NCBI GenBank assembly: GCA_041665605.1
Contig: JBAYIO010000064.1
Coordinates: 1 to 33,565, forward strand
Origin: CAIPAT01 sp041665605
GTDB lineage: Bacteria; Verrucomicrobiota; Lentisphaeria; Victivallales; Victivallaceae
Reading direction: 5' to 3'
Length of the DNA: 33,565 nucleotides
In this document: positions 1 to 8,602 of the stretch, in pieces
Layout of the letters: the number at the start of each line of letters is the position of its first letter
How positions within the stretch are numbered: position 1 is the first letter of the stretch
The notes under the pieces: generated by a model
The model's input: the letters and a program-made list of their open reading frames with translations, nothing else
Told to the model about the DNA's origin: nothing
Database searches by the model: none
Made by a program: the position numbers and the translations under genes

Positions 1-721
1 CCGCCATCAGCCGGTCAAGCAGCGCGGCCCCTTCATAACCGACCTTCCGGGGCCGGCTGTCGATACTTGAGAGCTGTATGCTGGAACTGTTGCAGATCAG
101 GGTTTCGTTATCCACCCCCATGACCGCGATTTCCTCCGGAACCCGGAAACCGCCTGTCAATGCCGCTTCGAGCAGTTCGCGCGCCCAGGAATCGTTTTCG
201 CAGAAAACCGCGCAGGGCAACGGGAGTTTCTTCAATTGGGCTACAAGCATGGAACTGATTTCATCCCACGGAAGATTGTGCATCTTTTTAGGAGAAATAA
301 TGGTTTGTGTCTGACGATGGTTTCTCGCCAGTTCAGCGGCAAAGGCGGCATGACGAACGTGATGCTCCCCATACCAGCAGCAGTGAACGTCGCCCAGCGT
401 CATAAAATACCGGGCGGCGATCCGGCCGATCTCCTCGTTATCATCACTGACCAGGGCATAAGGGAAATCGCACTGCTGATTAATTGGCGGATTGAAAGTT
501 ACGATCGGGACATCGGAATGAACTTTAAGGAATTCCATCAATTGAGGAGAACGCGTAAGATGCGTCAGGATGCCGTCGCCGGACCAGCGGCGCGGCAGCT
601 CGAAGCGGGTGGAGATGATTCCCAGATGCCAGTCATGTTCACCGGCATAATCGGACACCCCGCGCAGCAGATGGTACATTGATGAAATGTAAAACTCGAA
701 AATCGGCAGAACGTTTTTCAT
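1..721 (-). CDS. XylR-like transcriptional regulator, sugar-binding part (3' end cut by window edge)
   Basis: About 240 residues are visible, starting at an ATG whose codon ends at 721, with a GGGGAT ribosome site just upstream; no stop lies inside the window. The visible part reads as a LacI-type periplasmic-binding fold: an N-terminal strand followed by YHLLRGVSDYAGEHDWHLGI, then EEIAVMGVDNETLIC and SSIDSRPRKVGYEGAALLDRLM near the edge. There is no N-terminal helix-turn-helix, which is the arrangement of XylR proteins, where an AraC-type DNA-binding domain follows at the C terminus; that part would lie outside the window. It is divergent from the prepilin-type gene and the glycoside hydrolases, so it probably senses a sugar released by them. 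The sugar cannot be read from the sequence. A LacI protein lacking its HTH is the less likely alternative. Confidence 0.8.
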   Translation of the reverse strand, partial: MKNVLPIFEFYISSMYHLLRGVSDYAGEHDWHLGIISTRFELPRRWSGDGILTHLTRSPQLMEFLKVHSDVPIVTFNPPINQQCDFPYALVSDDNEEIGRIAARYFMTLGDVHCCWYGEHHVRHAAFAAELARNHRQTQTIISPKKMHNLPWDEISSMLVAQLKKLPLPCAVFCENDSWARELLEAALTGGFRVPEEIAVMGVDNETLICNSSSIQLSSIDSRPRKVGYEGAALLDRLMA

Positions 722-737
722 GCTCTATCCCCGCTGA

Positions 738-824
738 CTTATCGCAAAACAACTCAATATTCCTGTTTTGTATATAATATTTCCTGATTTAACTATTGTC
801 AAGCGGCTTTGCTTAAAGTATAAT
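738..824. promoter_or_regulatory. Divergent overlapping promoters, regulator/prepilin gene (repeat copy 1)
   Basis: The plus strand carries TTGTCA (796-801), a 17-base spacer and TATAAT (819-824), reading towards the prepilin-type gene. The minus strand carries TTGACA (complement of 797-802), a 17-base spacer and TATTAT (complement of 774-779), reading towards the regulator. The two -35 boxes overlap, so the two directions should compete for polymerase. CAAAAC/GTTTTG half-sites (about 745-750 and 765-770) flank the middle of the leader and could bind the regulator. The whole stretch is repeated at 5241-5321. The boxes are seen directly; regulator binding is inference. Confidence 0.7.
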
Positions 825-872
825 AGTACTTGCAGTATCCTATCATGTAATCCCGTTAAAGGAGGATTAAAT

Positions 873-1661
873 ATGAAAAAATCAAAATTCACACTCATCG
901 AACTCCTCGTGGTGATCGCGATCATCGCAATTTTGGCAGGAATGCTGCTTCCGGCATTGAATAAAGCCCGGGATAAAGGGCGTACCCTTAAGTGTCTCAG
1001 TTCATTAAAACAGATGGGAACTGCCGGGCTGTCTTACGCAAACACCTGGAATGATGTATGGCTGCCATACCAGCAGACCAGCGGCGCAGACCGCTGGTAC
1101 TTGAATAAAGATTTCATAGCCCAGCTCGGAGTCGGGATGAAAGACTTCTGGACGCCTAACAATTGGCCGGTGAATATGCTATGTCCGCTGGCAACTTACA
1201 GTCAGAGTTTTAATGGTAAATTCGGTCCGGCGGAGTACAGTTACGGAATGGTCCGTGAAGGCACCCTCGATAAAATAAATCCGGCAGCCGCGTGGGGTAC
1301 CTACAATGTATATTACAAGCTTGGTAAAATTAAACATCCCAGCTCAAAAATCGTCTTCGCCGACGGGAGAGCGTCCGGTACCATCACGTACTACGGATCA
1401 GATCCAGCCTCGTATCGGAATCATGGCGAATTTCAGTCTCTGGCAATAGACGGACAAGCAAACCCGATAGAATGCGTTGCATATCGTCACACCGGAAACA
1501 CGGTCGCAAACATTGCTTTCTTTGACGGTCACGCAACCAGCACAAATTACAACAAGATCAGTTGGATTAATGATGACTGGACCTACCATCGGCTGGGAAT
1601 GCAATGGAATGCCTACGAAATCATGAACATGGCAGGGACAAACCCGCCCAGTCCCTGGTAA
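873..1661 (+). CDS. Prepilin-type N-terminal domain protein (DUF1559-like, secreted)
   Basis: The product is 262 residues. The ATG at 873 is preceded by AAAGGAGG about 10 bases upstream. The N terminus MKKSKFTLIELLVVIAIIAI is a type IV pilin / type II secretion pseudopilin signal: a short basic leader, cleavage before the methylatable Phe, Glu at +5, then a hydrophobic helix. A C-terminal RHTGN...FFDGH segment matches the H-X9-DG processing-associated motif of DUF1559 proteins, but with 11 rather than 9 residues between His and Asp-Gly. Such proteins are numerous in Lentisphaerota and Planctomycetota and often sit beside glycoside hydrolases. Here a hydrolase follows and a XylR-like regulator is divergent, so a surface role in polysaccharide handling is plausible but unproven. 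Confidence 0.88.
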   Translation: MKKSKFTLIELLVVIAIIAILAGMLLPALNKARDKGRTLKCLSSLKQMGTAGLSYANTWNDVWLPYQQTSGADRWYLNKDFIAQLGVGMKDFWTPNNWPVNMLCPLATYSQSFNGKFGPAEYSYGMVREGTLDKINPAAAWGTYNVYYKLGKIKHPSSKIVFADGRASGTITYYGSDPASYRNHGEFQSLAIDGQANPIECVAYRHTGNTVANIAFFDGHATSTNYNKISWINDDWTYHRLGMQWNAYEIMNMAGTNPPSPW

Positions 1662-1765
1662 TCCTTTGTAATCAATATTGGCAATTATTAAAGCTGGCTT
1701 ATTTTCAAAGATGTTCCGTTGAGGCGATGTCGTAATATCCCGTTTATTTATTGACGGACATATTG

Positions 1766-1792
1766 CCGAATCCGGACTTATCCGGTTTTCGG
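1766..1792 (+). terminator. Stem-loop downstream of the prepilin-type gene, possible terminator
   Basis: CCGAA (1766-1770), CCGGA (1772-1776), loop CTTA, TCCGG (1781-1785) and TTCGG (1788-1792) form a two-part stem with a small internal loop. A run of six T starts at 1801, eight bases after the stem, further than in a canonical intrinsic terminator. It lies about 100 bases after the prepilin-type stop and before the hydrolase start, so it could reduce read-through. Confidence 0.4.
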
Positions 1793-1882
1793 AAATGAAG
1801 TTTTTTGCAACCGCGATTGCCGGTAAAACATAATCTGCCTGTTGTTTATTCTAACCTTAAAATATTGAACAAAGGAATCATT

Positions 1883-4800
1883 GTGATTAATTTGAAGTTT
1901 TTTGTGATCGCGGCGGCGCTTGGAATTGCCTTCGGAGCTGCCGTCGGCGGTTCCGTCAACGACAGCGGGATCATTTTCAGTGAACCTTTCCAGAACGGCG
2001 ATAATCTTAAAAAGTATAACCAGGGCGGCATCGACGCCAGGATTCTCCCGGAGGCTGACAGCGGCGGTAGTGCGCTTTGCATTGCCGTACCGGAACGCGG
2101 CAATGTAATTTGCCTTGATATTACGCTGGATGTCGCGCAACTTGCTGGACGGCGGGTCGAATTTTCCGCGGATATCCGCGGAGAAAATGTTGCTCCCGCG
2201 AAAATTGAATGGAACGGCGGGAAATTTATCCTTCATGCCGTTGCCGGTTCCGGCAGGGAGATATGGCAGTCGGCAATCGTCAAACGCGGTACCTTCGGAT
2301 GGGAGAGAATTAAATTTACTGCCGATCTGCCAGCCGATCTCAGGAGCGCCCGGCTGATGTTAGGATTTCAGGATTCTTTCGGCAAACTCTTCTTCCGGAA
2401 TTTGAAAGTCGTTGAAAAGGACATTGTAGTCGATCTAACCAAAGTTGTAAATATGGGATTTGCCGATGATGTCGCAGGCAACGGCAAAGGCGGCTGGTCG
2501 GATCAGGGACCGGATAATGACGCGCGCAACTTCAAGTACCAGAACAAGACTGATTTTGCCAACATTCCATTTTCCATCATCAATCCGGCGAATAATGACG
2601 GCAAATCGATTCTGGTCATGAGCTCGCCACAATTCAAGAACGGGCCGCAGGAAGCTGCAATTCAATTTAAAAGCGGCGCGATTAGCGGAAAATATCTCTA
2701 CTTGTTCCATACTCTGTGTTACGGCGGCGCCAAGGTTCCGGTTGGAACCATCGAAATGAAAGGGGTTAACGGTAAAAGCAAGACGATTGAAGTGTTTGGC
2801 GAACGTGACGTTACAAACTGGTGGGGCGCGAAAAAAGTTGCCAACGGTTATCCCGGCGCGACATGGACGACCGGCGCGGGCGGAACAGTCGCTCTCTACG
2901 CCTCACGCTTCGAACTTGATCCGGAACTCGGTAATTTCGCTTCAATCACTTTCCGGAGTTCCGGGAAGAGTCCGGTCTGGCTGATTGCGGCGGCGACCAT
3001 TTCCAATAACAAGTATGATTTTCCGGCCAGCGTCAAGGTGCTGGTAAAACCGGATCAGACCTGGCAGGCGCTGCCTGGGCCGTCCATCCCCGCCATTCGT
3101 CCGGGAACCGCGCTCGACCGCTCCTGGCTGAACAGTGAAAAGACGCAGGAACGGGTGATTGTCAATGCCGACGGCTTGCTGGCCTTTGCCGGCAGTCCTG
3201 ACCGTCCGGTTCGTTTTCTCTCTGGAGTGGAAGCAACCGACAGCTTCTGGGGACGCGGCGGAGTGGCGCCCGCGCAGTTCGGTACTCATGAACATATCGC
3301 CGAATACGCGCGTCAACTCAAGCTGCATGGTTACAACCTCACTCGAACCCATTATCTGGACGCGGTATTGATGAAGGATGCCAAGCAGGATTTCGAGTTC
3401 AATCCGGAGATGCTTGACCGTTTTGATTATTTTGTCAAGTGTCTGAAAGAGAACAATATTTACCTGAACATGGATGCCATGAGCAGTCCCCTCGGATATG
3501 AAACAGGCAACCCGTGGTCTCCGGACCCCAAAAAGCGCAGCTTTAAATTTGACATCTATTTTAGCGACCATGTCAAGGAAAACTGGAAGCAGGGAGTGAA
3601 AAAACTGCTGACTCACATCAATCCCTATACTAAAACCCGCCTGATTGATGAACCGATGCTGGCGATGATGACCGGATTCAATGAACAGGAATTCGCCTTC
3701 TTCAACGATGAACCCAACCGGGAGCTGATGGCGCCTTACTGGCAGCGTTTTCTGGAACGGAAATACGGGACGGTCGAGAAATTCAAAACCGCCTGGGGAA
3801 AAGCCGCGACCGCCGCGACCAACTGGAATCAAATCCAGGTTTTCAGCATCGCTGATACCTCCGGATCTGATATCCGCGGTATTGATGTTGCAGAATTTAT
3901 TGTCGAAACTGAACGCGGTATCTATGCATGGTATCAGAAAGAACTGAGAGAAATCGGGTTCAAAGGCCTGGTTGCCAACTTTGACATGGGACAGTCGCTC
4001 CGGCAGTCAATCGTCAGAAACGGGTTCAGCCTCGTTTTCATGCATGCCTATCATGCTCATCCCACCAATTATATGCTGCCCGGCTCCACCATTGATCAGA
4101 CCAGCTCAATTGCCAGCGCAAGTGCGATTTTCCGCGGACTGAACAGCACCAAACTCCTGAATACTCCGATAGCGGTGACCGAATACTGCAATGTTTTCTG
4201 GAACCGCTACCGCTATGAGCAGGCGTTCGTGAACGGCGCGTATGCGGCGCTGCAGAACTACTCCGGACTTACCTTTTTCGCCCAGCCGGTCACCGTCGTG
4301 CCGGTCGATCACATTAACCCGTTCAGCGGCATGATCGACCCCATGATGAAAGCTTCCGAGTTTCTGACCGCTTATTTCTTTATACGCGGCGATGTAAGGC
4401 CGGCAGACTCCTTCATCCGGCTAAATCTTGACTCGAAACAGGTGCTTGCCTCCGGCAGCAGTTCATCCGGCATACACTCCGGACAATCGCGCCTTTCCCT
4501 GATTACCGGACTCAATACCGCGGTAGATTCAAAGGAGCCGATGCGCAAACGGGAAATGGGAATCTCCTCTTCAGGCGGATCAATGGTCATGAACAATGTT
4601 GCCGGATATACCAGAGTGATAGACTCGCAAGCCAATCCATTCGATATTGATGCGCTGGTGGGCGAATTGAAGAAACAGAATCTGATTCCAGCGGACAACC
4701 GGACCAGGGGGCTGAACGAAATTTTTGAAAGCGCCACCGGGGAACTTTACATGGACTGCCGCCGCAATTTCATGAGCGTCAATACGCCGCGCTCCCAGGG

Positions 4801-5224
4801 GGTTTGCGCGGAAGCGGGGACTGCCGCCGCTCTGACTGATTTCAAGGTGGAAAAACTCACTGCCCGCGGCAACCTTACGGTGGTCAGCATTGACGGACTG
4901 AAACCAATCGCAAAATCCAGTCGCATGGTGCTGGTATATGCCACTGATGCGCTGAATTCCAACATGGTTTTCGATGACCCGGAACGGCGCATTCTCCGTG
5001 ATATCGGCGGCAAGGGACCTGCACTGGTAGCCGTTGGAGAATTTACGGTAAAAATCCGTAACGCCAATGCAGCCCGGCTTAAACTCTATGCACTCGATCT
5101 CGATGGAACCCGCCGTTGCGAATTGCCGCTGACGGTTAAAGACGGCGAAGCAATTATCAGCATCAACACAGCAAAGATTTCCGGCGGACCCGCCTTGTTC
5201 TTCGAACTGGCGGCAACTTCATAG
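1883..5224 (+). CDS. Large secreted glycoside hydrolase, clan A (GH5/GH42-like)
   Basis: The product is about 1113 residues. I prefer the GTG at 1883 over the upstream ATG at 1805, because an AAAGGA site precedes it and a signal peptide starts there at once (NLKFFVIAAALGIAFGAAVG). Residues 25-400 look like jelly-roll, carbohydrate-binding-type domains. From about residue 425 comes a TIM-barrel hydrolase of the cellulase superfamily: GFNEQEF supplies a likely acid/base Glu at 601, and AVTEYCN a likely nucleophile Glu at 767. The C terminus is a beta-sandwich ending in GPALFFELA. It belongs to the retaining clan-A fold; the substrate cannot be told. The second hydrolase (5627-7765) shares the barrel layout, and a 3' fragment of a close paralogue lies just downstream. 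Confidence 0.8.
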   Translation: MINLKFFVIAAALGIAFGAAVGGSVNDSGIIFSEPFQNGDNLKKYNQGGIDARILPEADSGGSALCIAVPERGNVICLDITLDVAQLAGRRVEFSADIRGENVAPAKIEWNGGKFILHAVAGSGREIWQSAIVKRGTFGWERIKFTADLPADLRSARLMLGFQDSFGKLFFRNLKVVEKDIVVDLTKVVNMGFADDVAGNGKGGWSDQGPDNDARNFKYQNKTDFANIPFSIINPANNDGKSILVMSSPQFKNGPQEAAIQFKSGAISGKYLYLFHTLCYGGAKVPVGTIEMKGVNGKSKTIEVFGERDVTNWWGAKKVANGYPGATWTTGAGGTVALYASRFELDPELGNFASITFRSSGKSPVWLIAAATISNNKYDFPASVKVLVKPDQTWQALPGPSIPAIRPGTALDRSWLNSEKTQERVIVNADGLLAFAGSPDRPVRFLSGVEATDSFWGRGGVAPAQFGTHEHIAEYARQLKLHGYNLTRTHYLDAVLMKDAKQDFEFNPEMLDRFDYFVKCLKENNIYLNMDAMSSPLGYETGNPWSPDPKKRSFKFDIYFSDHVKENWKQGVKKLLTHINPYTKTRLIDEPMLAMMTGFNEQEFAFFNDEPNRELMAPYWQRFLERKYGTVEKFKTAWGKAATAATNWNQIQVFSIADTSGSDIRGIDVAEFIVETERGIYAWYQKELREIGFKGLVANFDMGQSLRQSIVRNGFSLVFMHAYHAHPTNYMLPGSTIDQTSSIASASAIFRGLNSTKLLNTPIAVTEYCNVFWNRYRYEQAFVNGAYAALQNYSGLTFFAQPVTVVPVDHINPFSGMIDPMMKASEFLTAYFFIRGDVRPADSFIRLNLDSKQVLASGSSSSGIHSGQSRLSLITGLNTAVDSKEPMRKREMGISSSGGSMVMNNVAGYTRVIDSQANPFDIDALVGELKKQNLIPADNRTRGLNEIFESATGELYMDCRRNFMSVNTPRSQGVCAEAGTAAALTDFKVEKLTARGNLTVVSIDGLKPIAKSSRMVLVYATDALNSNMVFDDPERRILRDIGGKGPALVAVGEFTVKIRNANAARLKLYALDLDGTRRCELPLTVKDGEAIISINTAKISGGPALFFELAATS

Positions 5225-5240
5225 TTATTACTAAAGCAGT

Positions 5241-5321
5241 TTATCGCAAAACAACTAAGTCTTCCTGATATATATAATATTTTCCGATTTAACTATTGTT
5301 AAGCTGCTTCACTCAAAGAAT
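5241..5321. repeat. Second copy of the divergent promoter region
   Basis: This stretch repeats 738-824 almost base for base: ATCGCAAAACAACT, a TATATAATATTTT block, GATTTAACTATTGTTAAGC and the CTCAAAG tail. The minus-strand promoter survives (TTAACA, 17 bases, TATTAT). The plus-strand one is weaker (TTGTTA, 17 bases, AATATC). Similarity stops where the hydrolase fragment begins, so the copy was probably once a control region like the first one. Its minus-strand promoter would now read antisense into the 3' end of the preceding hydrolase gene. Confidence 0.75.
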
Positions 5322-5462
5322 ATCTGGGCGCTTGACCTGGACGGGCGCCGCAAAGAGGAGGTTATTCCATTGAGCTCCGGAAACGGGACTATGAAGATCG
5401 AGATTGATACGGCGGCGCTGAAAAAAGGTCCGGCATTATTCTTCGAGATTGCGGATAAATGA
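5322..5462 (+). pseudogene. 3' stub of a paralogous glycoside hydrolase gene
   Basis: Read in frame to the TGA at 5460-5462, this gives about 46 residues beginning IWALDLDGRRKEEV and ending KKGPALFFEIADK. The C terminus of the upstream hydrolase reads YALDLDGTRRCELP through GGPALFFELAATS, so the two are clearly homologous. There is no start codon or signal peptide, and the rest of the gene (about 1,050 codons) is missing. The stub joins directly to the copied promoter region. The likely history is a tandem duplication followed by internal deletion. Confidence 0.75.
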
Positions 5463-5626
5463 AAATATGTTCTTTCTTATAAATGATCGGCCGTAAAAGT
5501 ACGGGCCCGTTCCTGTAAGTAATATGCTCATGCGGCATAACAGCATTCAAAAAGACCAGGAGTGCATTGAGGGATAATTTCATAATAATCATAATGGGGA
5601 GAATACCCTGAAAGAGAGAATTTGCG

Positions 5627-7765
5627 ATGAGAGACAGTCTTCACCGCCCCATGCCCGATACGAACGCGTGGCCGGCATACACTCTAAACTGGAGTGACAA
5701 CACGCCCGGGCCGGCAGATGTATCACATCTGCTGCACCGGCCAGCGGGCCAGTACGGATTTGTCAAGGTGATTGACGGACATCTGGCCTTTAGTGATGGA
5801 CGCCGTTTTCGAATATGGGGCCAGCATTTGTGCAATTCCGGACCGTTGCCGCCGAAACATCTTGCGCCGGTGATTGCCCGGCGGATGGCGAAGTTCGGCA
5901 TTAACTGCGTACGGATGCATGCCATTGATCTTCATTGGCCTGAAGGCATTCTCATGCGCGACACCGAATGCGGCCAATCGTTCGATGCAGAGGGACTTGA
6001 ACGGCTTGACTGGATGATTGCCTGCCTGAAAGAGCAGGGTATCTATGTTGATTTAAATCTGCATGTGGCGCGCACATTTTCCGAAGCCGACGGGGTCAAG
6101 CATGCCGAATCAGTCGGCTGGGGCAAACCCGAGATATATTTCGATCCGCAATTGATAATGCTCCAGAAAGAGTATGCCCGCGGACTGCTTCATCATCGAA
6201 ACCCTTTCACGAATCTGCGTTACGTTGACGAGCCGGCAGTCGCGCTGGTAGAGATTACCAACGAAAACAGCCTGACCGAGCGATGGCGCAATGGCGATCT
6301 TAAAGGCGGATTTACCGGAAAGAAGACGAACTGGGGCGCGGTTCACGTTGCATATACGGAAGATCTCGACAAACGATGGAATAAATGGCTGGGAAAGAAA
6401 TATTCCAGTCGTGACGCAATGACGGCGGCGTGGGAAGGCGACGCAAAGCCGGACGAAGATCCAGTCTGCGGCACAGTCCACCGTCTCTGTCCTGATGATT
6501 TTGCCGGTGCAAACGCGAAGCGGTTTGCCGATGAAGCATCATTCTACGCCGATATTGAACGATCATTTTTCGATGAAATGCGATCATACCTTCGTACAGA
6601 GCTTGGTGTACGGCAACTTATTCTCGGGAATTCCGACCACAATTACGGGTGGAGTTCACTGCCGGTGGTGGCGGCAAATACCTTGCTTGATATTACTGAC
6701 AGTCATTTTTACTGGCAGCATCCGGACAACGGCGCCGTCAAGAATACCCCCATGGTCGACGAGCCGGACCGAAGTGCTATCGCCCATCTTTCTCGCGGCG
6801 CTATCGAGGGTTATCCGCATCTTTGCACTGAAATTAACGAGCCGTTTCCCAATGACTACGCCGCTGAATTCATTCCGATTGTCGCAGCGTACGCGCGACT
6901 GCAGGACTGGGATGGCATATTCTTCTATGAATATCTTACGTGGAGCGGTTCATATTCAAAAGCGGAGTCGTGGACTGATCAACGGCAGCACACCTGGTTT
7001 GATATGGCCGGCAACCCGGTAAAAATGACACAGACCGCACTCGGAGCCTTGATGTTCCTGCGTGGTGATGTTCAATGTGCTTACCAGACCGTTACTCGGG
7101 AAATGACGCCGGCGTGGCTATTGGAAAGCATACGCCAGGCCGGCGACAGGGAACATCCATACTGGCTGCCGTATCTGCCGGGGCGTACTGCGTTGAAGCA
7201 TCGCGTCCGCATCACTGAACTTAACGGTTCCCGGATTGCGCCGTCTGAAGGCGAGGTTGGCGTTGCGCAAAATGATATTATAAGCGATACTGGCGAATTG
7301 ACATGGCGGACATCTCCGGATGGCGGACGAGTACTGATTGACACGCCCCGCCACCAAATCATCATTGGCCGTGCCGGTGAACATGCAACCAGCAATTGTA
7401 TATTCCGGCTGACTACTCCATTTGCCGCGCTGCAACTTGCCAGCGCTGACGACCGGTCTGTCGCACTGGCCGGACAACTGCTGCTGGCTATCGGTACACG
7501 CGTCGCAAACACCGGTCAAACCTGGATGGACGATTCCCGGACCAGGCCGGTCGAATGGGGACATGCTCCCGTGCGTGTCGAACCGGTTGAAGCAACAGTG
7601 ATTCTGCGGGGACTAAGCAGTACACGGTGCGTGACGGCATATCCACTCGACGGCAATGGACAACCCGGCATTGGCATTCGATTGACGGAGACTGAAGAAG
7701 GTTTTCTTTTCCGCACAAAAGATTGCATGCCGACGCCGTGGTATCTCGTGCGGGTCGAGCGCTGA
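5627..7765 (+). CDS. Clan-A glycoside hydrolase (cellulase-superfamily, GH5-like)
   Basis: The product is 712 residues with ATG at 5627 and a GAGAG site about 10 bases upstream. No signal peptide is seen, so it may act inside the cell on imported oligosaccharides. A small N-terminal strand pair (FVKVIDGHLAFSDGRRFRIW) leads into a TIM barrel. VEITNENSL gives a likely acid/base Glu at 213 and LCTEINEP a likely nucleophile Glu at 402. The segment CVRMHAIDLHWPEG is a typical second barrel strand. The C-terminal 200 residues form an all-beta domain. It is the same broad family as the upstream secreted hydrolase, suggesting outer and inner steps on one polymer. Substrate is unknown. Confidence 0.78.
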   Translation: MRDSLHRPMPDTNAWPAYTLNWSDNTPGPADVSHLLHRPAGQYGFVKVIDGHLAFSDGRRFRIWGQHLCNSGPLPPKHLAPVIARRMAKFGINCVRMHAIDLHWPEGILMRDTECGQSFDAEGLERLDWMIACLKEQGIYVDLNLHVARTFSEADGVKHAESVGWGKPEIYFDPQLIMLQKEYARGLLHHRNPFTNLRYVDEPAVALVEITNENSLTERWRNGDLKGGFTGKKTNWGAVHVAYTEDLDKRWNKWLGKKYSSRDAMTAAWEGDAKPDEDPVCGTVHRLCPDDFAGANAKRFADEASFYADIERSFFDEMRSYLRTELGVRQLILGNSDHNYGWSSLPVVAANTLLDITDSHFYWQHPDNGAVKNTPMVDEPDRSAIAHLSRGAIEGYPHLCTEINEPFPNDYAAEFIPIVAAYARLQDWDGIFFYEYLTWSGSYSKAESWTDQRQHTWFDMAGNPVKMTQTALGALMFLRGDVQCAYQTVTREMTPAWLLESIRQAGDREHPYWLPYLPGRTALKHRVRITELNGSRIAPSEGEVGVAQNDIISDTGELTWRTSPDGGRVLIDTPRHQIIIGRAGEHATSNCIFRLTTPFAALQLASADDRSVALAGQLLLAIGTRVANTGQTWMDDSRTRPVEWGHAPVRVEPVEATVILRGLSSTRCVTAYPLDGNGQPGIGIRLTETEEGFLFRTKDCMPTPWYLVRVER

Positions 7766-7821
7766 ACCGCCTCCGGTAAGCCTAAGCCACATATTAGCAG
7801 AAAAGAATTTATCAAAGGCGC

Positions 7822-7850
7822 TTGACAGAATATTTTAAACAATGTATAAT
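7822..7850 (+). promoter_or_regulatory. Near-consensus sigma-70 promoter of the IclR gene
   Basis: TTGACA (7822-7827), a 17-base spacer and TATAAT (7845-7850) match the bacterial consensus exactly. Transcription would start about 7857. The first usable ATG in frame is at 7860, so the mRNA should have almost no leader. Confidence 0.8.
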
Positions 7851-7859
7851 ATGCATACT

Positions 7860-8579
7860 ATGACAAAAACAACAGACGGCATTCAATCTTTGGAGCGCGG
7901 GCTTGAAGTGCTCAGACTATTGGCGGCGCGGGGGGCGATGAGCTCGCTGGCGATCGCGTCGGAACTGGGAATCCACCAGAGCTCGGCCTCGCGGCTTCTG
8001 AAGTCCCTGCGCGCCGCGGGACTTGTGAGAAAACCTACTTTCCAAAGCTTTGCTGTCGGTTATGGAATACTGCATCTGGCGGGAATCGCGATGGAGTCGT
8101 TTCCAATCGTTCCCGCATCGGTCAAAGTCTGTTCAGATCTGCGTACAGGCACCGAATGCGGCGCGGCGGCTGGAATGCTTTGGGAAAACCGGATCGTCTA
8201 CTTCGCGCGAGTCCTGTGCAATCCTGACGCCGCGCCTGTGCTTGTTGAACGGTCGGATTTCCCGGTCAAGGATTCAGCCCTTGGTCTGCTCCTGCTTTAT
8301 CGCCATGAACTTGGGAAAAACGATGACGGAAACAGTCGTAAAGCATTATCGGCAAAAGTATCGAAAGCTATCGCCGGAAGTCTTGATAAACATGGTATCT
8401 TGTATGTTGAAAATATCCACATAAACCGCTTTGCCGCAGCCATCGAATTTGAAGTCGATAATCTGCCGTCAGCACTTGTAATCCACAGCCGGACGCTGTG
8501 TATTTCGCCGTCAGAGGCGGCGAAAATTCTTAAAAAGGCCAGGAATGAATTGCTGGCTCTGTGCCGGAACCACATATGA
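7860..8579 (+). CDS. IclR-family transcriptional regulator
   Basis: The product is 239 residues from the ATG at 7860. Two further in-frame ATGs (7842, 7851) lie in or just after the promoter and are unlikely to be transcribed. An N-terminal winged helix-turn-helix (LERGLEVLRLLAARGAMSSL, then IASELGIHQSSASRLLKSLR) is followed by the IclR effector domain (GTECGAAAGMLWENRIVYFA and the later AAIEFEVDNLPSALVI). IclR proteins are usually dimers that sense small carboxylic or aromatic metabolites. It probably controls its own promoter and the two genes that follow 23 bases downstream. The ligand is not evident. Confidence 0.9.
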   Translation: MTKTTDGIQSLERGLEVLRLLAARGAMSSLAIASELGIHQSSASRLLKSLRAAGLVRKPTFQSFAVGYGILHLAGIAMESFPIVPASVKVCSDLRTGTECGAAAGMLWENRIVYFARVLCNPDAAPVLVERSDFPVKDSALGLLLLYRHELGKNDDGNSRKALSAKVSKAIAGSLDKHGILYVENIHINRFAAAIEFEVDNLPSALVIHSRTLCISPSEAAKILKKARNELLALCRNHI

Positions 8580-8602
8580 ATAACCCCTGGAGGGATTGAC
8601 AA

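Noticed and set aside
236..682. Plus-strand frame of 148 codons
   Set aside because: It is antisense to the regulator gene, which has clear sugar-binding-domain motifs.
5489..5507. Terminator GGCCGTA-AAAG-TACGGGCC
   Set aside because: The stem has a bulge and no T-run; it follows a pseudogene stub, so at most a relic.
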